The notes under the pieces: model-generated
Databases searched by the model: none
What the model was told of the DNA's origin: nothing
The model's input: only the letters and a program-made list of their open reading frames with translations
Shown here: positions 8,230-17,200 of the stretch, piece after piece
Layout of the letters: each line of letters opens with the position of its first letter
Position numbering within the stretch: position 1 is the first letter of the stretch
Program-made: the position numbers and the translations under genes
Source of the DNA: CAZDML01 sp964506645
Lineage (GTDB): Bacteria > Elusimicrobiota > Elusimicrobia > 2-01-FULL-59-12
Direction of reading: 5' to 3'
Assembly: GCA_964506645.1 (NCBI GenBank)
Contig: CAZDML010000028.1
Coordinates: 1 to 18,798, forward strand
DNA length: 18,798 bases

Positions 8230-11200
8230 TTATGCCGCTTCGGCAAATCGATAATACGTTTGAATCCTAAAGAGTTCTTTGGGCGAATGCCAGAGTCCCT
8301 GACGGCGTGCCCAGGCCAGCCCGCCAACTGTCAGAAGGATGACCGTCCCCAACATGACCCACGGCGTCTGCAACAACGACCAGATCCCTGCGCCTTTGGC
8401 TGCACCGGCACCGAACACCTGTCCCCAAGAGCCCATTTCAACAGGGCCTTGCGCCACAAGCCGTTCCCAATCCTGCTGCTCCTGTTCCGAGCGCCCCAAC
8501 ACCGTCAGGGCTTCGTCGCGATTACTCGGTTTGGCATCAAAGAGGGCTTTGGCTTCGGCTTCATTTTTCACGAGAAGCACATGCCGGAACGTCAGCGGTG
8601 CCGTGTCACGCAGACGGTATTCCAATACGCGGTTCATCGCACTCGCATCCCCATCGTATTGGGCAATCACACCCGACGTGGAAGGACCTGTACGAATCAC
8701 CGGCTCATACTGATGCGCTTGTTCGTCATGCGATCCCTGTGGGAATACTGCAAAGACATGCGGTGCATATTTCACACTGCGACGGCTGGGGAAGAAAGCC
8801 GATTGGGCCCAGGCAAAAATCGAGGTTAAAGAAATGGGCTCCAGCATTCCGGAAGAAGCACGATTCAGAACAATGTCGTCCCAATCGACGCCCTGGGTCT
8901 GAGCACTCTGCAAAATCTCTTTGAGTTGATCTTGCGGAACCACACGGAACAAGGTCCCCACGCCTTCTTTTCGGATACGCTCGATTTCAACCGTTTCACG
9001 GAAGCCCGCCAGCGTATAGACAGCCAACCCACCCGCTCCATCGGCAAACGACCGAGCAAAACGCATTTCACCCATACCGGACACCGTATCATTGTGCATC
9101 AGCACCGCAGCCTCGCGATCCATGGCGATCAACACGTTGCTCACGTGGGATCCATCGGCAAGCACGGGAGCCGCCAAACGGTATCCGTCATACGCACGGC
9201 CCAACCGATACGTGCGGGCTTGGCCGTCCGAATCCGTCAACACAATGAAGCGGCCCTCACGTCCATTTACAAAGAGACGCTGCATTTCCGCACGGTAGGC
9301 CTCTGTTTGTTCTGGCTTAAACACCTGCGGCGGGTTGACCAGAAGATCGGTCAAGGCTTCATCCAAGAGACTACCTGGCACTACCTTGCTGGCACCAATC
9401 AAAGCTGTTTCTTGAGCTTCGGCAAACGCATGCGCGGCCTCCGCTACAGCCACTGTCCACTCGACGCCCAGGCGATCAAGTCCCTGCTTGGTTTTCAACT
9501 CCACCAGCTCATGCAGGAGCAAAGCGGCCAGTTCTCTTTCACTTAATGCCGCGAACGTAGCGGCATCGATATAGATGGAATTTTTTTCTGCGCCGAAGTG
9601 CGCCACCTGGAAAGCGTCGGTTCCTTTCACAAGCAGGCCGACCTGCCCCTCTTTGGAATCAATGAGGACAATATTCACTCTGGAAATAGCTGTGGCCGGA
9701 TCGACTTCCCCCGCATTCTGCGGCAACGTAATACGAGCCACGTTTTGCATTAAGCGAATGGCGCTGGAAATTTTTTCCTTTTCACCCCGGTGGGCCTTCG
9801 CCCAGCCCCAGACAAGACCCGAGACCAACCGTCCTCGGCCTTCTTTCTGTGCGGCGGCAATAATCTGATTTACGGCCTCATGATCTTCTACCCCGTGCAT
9901 TCCAACGCCTTTGTGGCCGTTCGCCGAAGGCGAGCGGCGTGTGGATGCCGCGGGGGTGGATCCTGCCGGAGAAGCCTGAGGAGTGGCTGGCGCCGAAATC
10001 GTCGTTCGCTGATTATTAAGGAAGGGGGTTGTTTTGAATTCATGGGTATGCACCAGCCACATGCGGTAAATCATGTAAACGATGGCCGCGCCAAAACCCA
10101 CCATTTGCAGTCCGGTACGTAGTTTATTAGCACGGATATAGTCTTTCCACGGACTTAAACTGTGATACATCGTCGGAGCAGCGAAATAAATGAAGGCTGT
10201 TAAGATATAGAATGCCGATGAGACAATCAGCGGTGTGTACCACGCGTAAATCCCCCACAAACTCAACACAATCATCGGGAATGACAACAAGAGCATAATG
10301 CGCACCCCTGTCGGCCGACCCACGAAACGTACCATCAGGTTTTTATACAACGCATTTTCCGGCGACTTAATTTCCAAAGCCAACCAGATGGCTGGGAATC
10401 CTGTTGCCAATCCGAGATACAAGGTAATTAAATAGCGGAACAACTGGGGGGTCATGGGGATATAAGGCTGGAAAATCATCAATGAAACACCCAAAGCCAG
10501 AAGCAGCCCCATATAAAATGACAGTTTGCCTTCGCGAATCCATCGCTTTTCTTTCTGATCCGGTGTTTCATCTTTCAGCGCTTGGTTATCGGTGTAGATC
10601 TGAGTAAAAAATTTGAAGTGCCCCAGGGAGAATCCTTTTGCACTGATGGTAAAAATAGCGCGGCCATACATCCCAACCAGGAAGCCGACCGCCATGGGAA
10701 TGACCAGTGCCGGATGGACGGCAATGAGCAAGGGCAGAAGCGGAACGTATTTGGTGAGCACGCCTTTGAGCTTGTGCTTTTCAATCGTGTAGAGAATGCC
10801 CTGGCTTGTCACCGCTTGGTTTAGGATAAGACCTAAAAGACCAAACAGCATCTGATAAGGGAACGCGGCGTAAGGACTAACCCCAAAGAGAACCACGTAC
10901 ACCATATAATGAACACCCAACACCAGCGTCAGCGGTGTAAACCAGAAGAAGGTGAGCGCAAAAATGAGCATGGTCTTTTGTGCATCCGTGAGATTTTTGC
11001 TGTTTTTGACACGATGGAACCAGCGTGAAATCCCCATTTCAGCAGAACCCATCGCCCACTTCACAGTTGCCACTAACGAGGACAGATACCCCACGTCTCG
11101 CCCCTTACCAAACAACAAGTATTCTTTGTGCGTGGTTCGATAGCCAGAGAACCACAGCATCACAGCCAGCATCAAGTCCTCTGAAACGTAGTCTTGAATG

Positions 11201-14200
11201 AACCCGCCTGAAGCAAAGAGCGCGTCACGGTCCACGATGGCGCTGTGCCCATAGAATCCGACGGCGCCAAACATATTCAAAATACGCTGCGTCACCTGGG
11301 TCCATGTTTCTTCACCGAACCCAAGCGCCTGTCCTACCGCAGAGAATGATCGGGTGTAAATATATTCACCAAAAAGGATAAGTTTTAGTTTAGGATCCCG
11401 TGCAAATTCGGCAAGTCCGTTACCAACACGTACGAGGTCATCAATCTGAAATGCTGCGTTGGCATCATAAAACACCACTTTGCTATGAACGATATGAGAC
11501 GCAAAAGCATTCTGGCTGGTAGGTTTTCCGCTTTTCACCATCGTTTCAAATCGATTTTTCTCGACCAGGCTATTATTTTTAAAAAGTTGTCCATCCCACC
11601 AGAATTCGATGAAGGGGAACTCGCTCATCAACTCCACCAGTGCGGCTTTGTCTTCGGGACGCGCTGCAAAAGAATGACCGACGTAGGCCATGATAATCTG
11701 GAGCTTTTCATCCACCAGACGATTGAGCGCATTGTCTTCGCCCAGCGGCGAATTTAAGTAGCGGCGAAGCTGTGGATAAGAGTAAACCGCCAGGATACGA
11801 AAGGCTTGTCGGGCTTTGGCGATGTCGACCAACGTTTTCTCAACCAACTGGGTATGTTGAACCGCCCAGCGCCCAATTTTCTTGTTGAGTTCGTCGGACA
11901 ACCCAAGATCGGCCAGTTTTTCACGACCATGTAGTTTGAGCAGGGCTGTTCGCTGATCCTCGTCCACTGACAAATGACTCACCAAATTGGCCCACTCTGC
12001 TTTATTCGAACGAATAATGCGCGTCAACGGGGTTTCGGACGCGCCATATTCCACGTTATCCATATCATCGAGCAAGAATGGAATTTTTTCTGCAAACCCT
12101 GTCACAACCATAGACAAGGAAGGCATCAAAGCCCAAAATTGAACGGCGGGCATATCCATCAAAAAGCTACCGACAAAACGCTGAAGATGTTCTTTGGCAA
12201 AACTATTTTTAGGGGCCTTGGCATGCAGGGGATCTTCTAAAAGTGCTTTATGCTCCGCATCACTGATACGACGTTCGTTGAGAAATTCATCAAGCTTCGC
12301 TTTCCAAAGGATATTCCAAGTGTCTTCAACCTCTCCACTCCAGCCATCCTTTGATTCTGTGGGAATCATCTTTCGATAAAAATATTGCTGTGCCAGGGTG
12401 TATTTTTGTTGGAAGTCGTTCCAATCGCGAACTTGCCCCACACCTTCTTTCTTCCCTTGGTAATACCCAAGAATCGTCATGGCGATATACATGGTACCCG
12501 CCATACTCAAAAAGACCATCAGCGCTGTAAGGGAGAGGGTGGCGCCCCCGTGTACCAAAAAGGATGTTTGGCTGGTCTCGGAAAGGTTCTTGAGCATAAT
12601 CATCGTCCACTGCAGCACGTAGTAGTTGAAGATGCCCCAAAGACCCGTCTGCAAGAGTAGCAGCTTCGCAAAGTTGGCATGTTGCCCTGAAATAACACGG
12701 TCTTTGGCGTTGATCCGCGCATTCACGATGGCACGTACGATACGCATCGGTGCCGCGTAAATGAGCTGGGCGATCGCCTTGCCCACATTCACCATAAAGG
12801 CAATAAACCCTCGACGGTCCGCATAGGTCTTCAACCCTGGCGTCTTACCGCTCTTTTGCTTCTCATTCAATGATTTCAGGAATTCTTTTTTCTGCTCAGC
12901 CGTCTGACCTCTCGTAGCGTTATAGTTCTTAACGAAATTGCTGTTTTTTCCTTTAAACTCATCTTTATTCTCAAACAAGTCACGAATATCGTCCCAGGTC
13001 ACCACCAGTTCTTTATACGGATTCTGCTTATAGCCTTTCTCCACCCCATCTACGGTTACTTTCTGGTCCATCAAAAATCCGCGGATCGCAGACATATCCG
13101 CTTCCATTTCAAGCCGAGCATTCTGATAAACGTTTGCTCCGAGCGACATCGTTCCATCTCCCCTGCGCTGAGAGAGCATCATCGCCATGGCCTTATCCGT
13201 AAGGTAGTACCGTAAGGAGGACGCTTGCGCGCGTGCATCAAGGGTTTCTTCGAAAACCAGCTCATGAAGGACGATCCCAAGAAGGGGATCTTGATCGAAT
13301 TGATTCAGAGTAAATTTTCCACCATGCGCGTTCGACCACTCGGCAAACTTCTCTGCATCCACTGGATATAACTCCGTGGCTGTGATTGGATGTAGCCCGA
13401 AATTTTCTTTAATCCGCTTGAGTGTACGCCGGATCAAGGCCGAGTGCGAATGGATCGGATCGTCAACAGCGACTCCGAATGCACGCAAATGTTCTTCGAT
13501 AATGGGCAGATAAATCTGATCAATCTTGTCGTAAAGTTCGAGAGGCGGCGCTGGATTATCTGTTCGCAAGGCCGCGTCAGCCAGGGATACAAGCTCAGCC
13601 ATCTCAGACCGTGGGACCTGGTAGCGCTGCAGCGCGCTCAGTGTGACCGTCATGGCCTCTTCACTTAATTCAACGGCTGGGCTAGCCTGCGCCTCCTGAA
13701 GGCGCTCTGCTTTCTTCAAAGCACGACGACCCACAAATCCCAATACAATCTTTACAAACACTCCGATAATCACAAGCGATGACATAAACCACACAAACTC
13801 GGTCCAGTACTGTTTCGCCGGATAGATCGGCTGTTTATCGACAAACTGTCCGTCAATATAGGTATAGAGCGCTCGATTGGTACGATGCCCAATCGCCAGC
13901 GGCTCGGCTTCTGTAACAATCTGCTCTTCGACTTGATGTCCGTTAATCACAGAATATCGGATGGTGTCGTACTGTTTTGTGGGAATATCGTGGGATCCAA
14001 GCTTCGTAGCCAAAACCGGCAGTTCATAAGGCGTGTTTTGATCGTACTCGATCATCTCGAAACCGCCAATCACCGGATCCACATTCGCCAGACGACTGCG
14101 TACCATGAGGTATTTGCGTGTCACAAGATGCCCGGTCGTTACGTCATACTGCTCCCCACGTTTGGTGTCGGCGTGTGTAATGTCATAGCTATACACAGAA

Positions 14201-17200
14201 ATAGGCGATGCATGGTCACGATTGACGACCGCTGTGCCGATATAGCGCTTCGTTTCCCCCTGTTGCTGGTCCCTGTCATACAGAATACTTCCTGGCAAGA
14301 TGCCGGCAGGTGCACGTTGGAACCCTTGGCGATTTAATTCAGCATCACTTTGTTCGGCCAACCACCATTGGTTGACGACAAGGCCGCCGTCAAACGTGCG
14401 GCGTAAAATATCGGCCCCCAAAGGATGGTCCGGGATAATGTAAAGCGCATTGTTATAAACCGGCGTGTTTGTAAATTGCGCCGATTTGGAGTCCCCTGTT
14501 AAACCGTAAATGGTCTCTGACATTTCCGGGAGCAGCGTATCCGGTGTAATGGGGGTCACGAATGATTTGGCATTTTTCCAAAAGGCGTTTTGTTCCGCCT
14601 TCGGCATGTTGGGAATAAGCGTCCCCGCGCGAACAAACCGTTTGGTTTCATATTCCGCCATAATTTGGTTATCTCCCGTCAACCGATAGCTGTGTTGTGC
14701 ATACCGACCGTCCCACTGCACCGTCACCGTGCGGTCCAGACCCCGGTTGGTCATGAGAATTTGTTCCAGCGGGTCCCCGGGGAGACGGTAGTCAATGGAT
14801 ATACCGCCATTGGCCATGACCACAACAGCGGGCTGAACCTGACTGTCTTCGCTAAAGCCGTAAGAAGCCAATTGCTTCTTCACACGATCCGGTAGCGCTC
14901 CGTACCCATCGACATTGCGATTTCCTTCTAAGCCGGCCTGCTTAAATTTTTGAACAAGCGTATCTCGACCGGTCATCGCCTTAGGCAACGCCGCGGCAAA
15001 AGCATCACTCGAAAGTCCGTGCATGGCACTGTCCATCGTTTGTTGCGCAGGGTAGTACACATCCCAGACCTTTTCATTGCGAACGGTGAGCGTGCTGTGT
15101 TTAAGCTGTTCTGAATTGTCACTGACATAGTCATGCAGCGTTTCCCAATTCCCCAACTTCACCTTTTTGAGACGCCCTAATTCATCAAACGTTCGGGTTT
15201 CAAATTGACGCCCTTGTTGCTGGGCGTGCTTAATAAATTCATCGTGCTGAACTGATAAGTCTTTATTGGGGTCGTATTTTTCACCGCGAGGGAGGTGGTA
15301 AATGGACACTTCACGATATCCATTTTGCTGCAGCGGGCCGACCACATACACTTCGTCGACTTCCTGGGCTCCATTACGCTCAACAATATGAAACAACGGA
15401 TAGCGGGTCCCCAATTTCGGGTCAAAGCGGGTGGATCCGAGGCTCGCGCCGCGGATATCCAATGGCGACGCATCAAACAGAACATCTTCCTGCGATCGAG
15501 TCGGGATTTTAGATCCTCGGCCAAAACGGGAGCCTTGCCGAGAAGGGAGCGACCGCCAATTCCAGCGTGAGGATCGGCCATCCGATCTGCCTCGGCTTCC
15601 CAGGGCTGAACGGTTAGGCGCCGGCTCAATCTTGATGCGTAGTTGTTCGGGGCTCACACGGCGCATTTCCTGGCCTGTTACTGACTCATGCTTTCCGTTG
15701 AAGTTAATTTTGTGGCCTTGGATGATGACAGGGTCATAGCGATTGATAATCAGGGTCATATTTTGGGCTTTCCACTGCCACAGCATATGCCCCTGGTCAT
15801 CCCAGGATTCGTAGCGGACGAGCTGGCGGTGATCAGAATCTCCGTAGGTAATCAGACGAAGTTCTTTGGAAGCCGGGAGTTTTCGAACGGAATACCATTC
15901 CACCGTCTTACCATCAGCGCCATCTGCGCGAAGAGGCCGAGCCGTGCCTTCGGCGGGATCGTAATAGACACGGCGATAGAGTTTTTGTTGCTTGGGGTTG
16001 CTCGGATCTTTGGTATACACTTCACGCCATGCCAGCTTATCCTCGCTGACATAATGTTCAATACGTCGCGTACCGTCTAGAGTATATTCCCAGATTAAAT
16101 CGTAGCCGCCGTCCGGATAGGTTTTGGTTTTAATGAGGTTAAATAAGAGTGGATCTTCGTGCTCAAACGGAGGCCCTCGTTTGGCTTCTTTCACCATGGC
16201 TTCCGCTTTGGTGAATTTGGCTTCTCGTTTCACCAAATTGGCTTTCGCGCCTTTTTCCCCAAAGCTGGCAACGATACCTCCATCCGCTGTCGCATAGCCC
16301 CCATCCGGAAGCTCTGTCAGCTTCCCAGCATAGGGCTTCGACAACATGACCCACCCGCGGTTCTTTGTTTTGATATAGCCCCACTGCGTCTCACTGGCCG
16401 TCATTTCCGTCTGTCCCTTCAGTGAAAGATCCAGCAGGCCCACAATCTGCCCGGCATTGTTGCGAATCACCATCGAATCGACAGGCAGCATAATGGGATC
16501 GGATTGATGGGACTGGCCATTAATCACCAGGTTGTACGTAAAGCTTTCCGGCTTCTTCAGGGCTTCGATTTTCGAGAGCATCGGATCGGACCAGTCCTGA
16601 ACCAGGTGCGGGTCCTTTCCGTAGGTCCAGAAAATCGTGCCTTTGGCTTTTTCCTGTAGCGCTCTAAATTTTTCGTAATTCGGCAGATATTCCAGCACAT
16701 ACACATCGCCTTCTTGCTTCACGTCCTTATCTAGGTGACTATTCATCACCACAGCACGTAACACGTCATTTTCTGGATCCAGGGTGCGAATTCCGTTCAC
16801 TGTTTTTAACTTATAGGTATATCCCACAGACGTTCGCGTGACGGTCACTGTGGCAGGCTGGCCGTTAATTTGAATCTGCGATTGCGCAGATCCCTTTTGA
16901 GCCGCAATTTTTTCCAGAGGTAGCATATTCAGAAGCACCGGACGTGCATGTCCATTCACCTCTTCAATACCAACGTTGAAAAGTTCCCAGGTGAAAGGAA
17001 TATACCCAAGCGCCTTGATCACACTGGCATTGTCTTCTCCCAGAGGCCCCGCATAACGCAGCACGGCCAACGCGTCTTTCTGCCGACTCAGCTCATCGGC
17101 CACGGTATACGGTGTACTTTGGAGCGTATCGGCGATGGCTGCGGCCCCTTCGCCCTCCTTCACACGCACGGCAACACCCACATCCACGGTCATCGACAAG

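Noticed and set aside
8260..9546. Plus-strand open frames of 189 and 206 codons
   Set aside because: They are antisense to the C-terminal part of the giant gene, which is well formed here (HELVE module and membrane anchor). Their products are Arg/His/Pro-rich, typical of antisense shadows.
10123..12336. Cellulose/curdlan-type GT2 synthase as the identity of the membrane synthase
   Set aside because: The D-x-D and QxxRW signatures of GT2 synthases are absent. GKGRDVG, HKEY, SED, YGH and GKPTSQN in order fit GT48 instead.
9424..13431. HELVFEE and HELVE as active zinc peptidases
   Set aside because: The second His of HExxH is Glu in both and no clear third ligand is visible, so I describe them only as metallopeptidase-like modules.
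15177..15629. Separate 150-codon minus-strand gene in another phase
   Set aside because: It overlaps the uninterrupted giant frame, is rich in Arg/Met/Ser and shows no recognisable domain or start signal.
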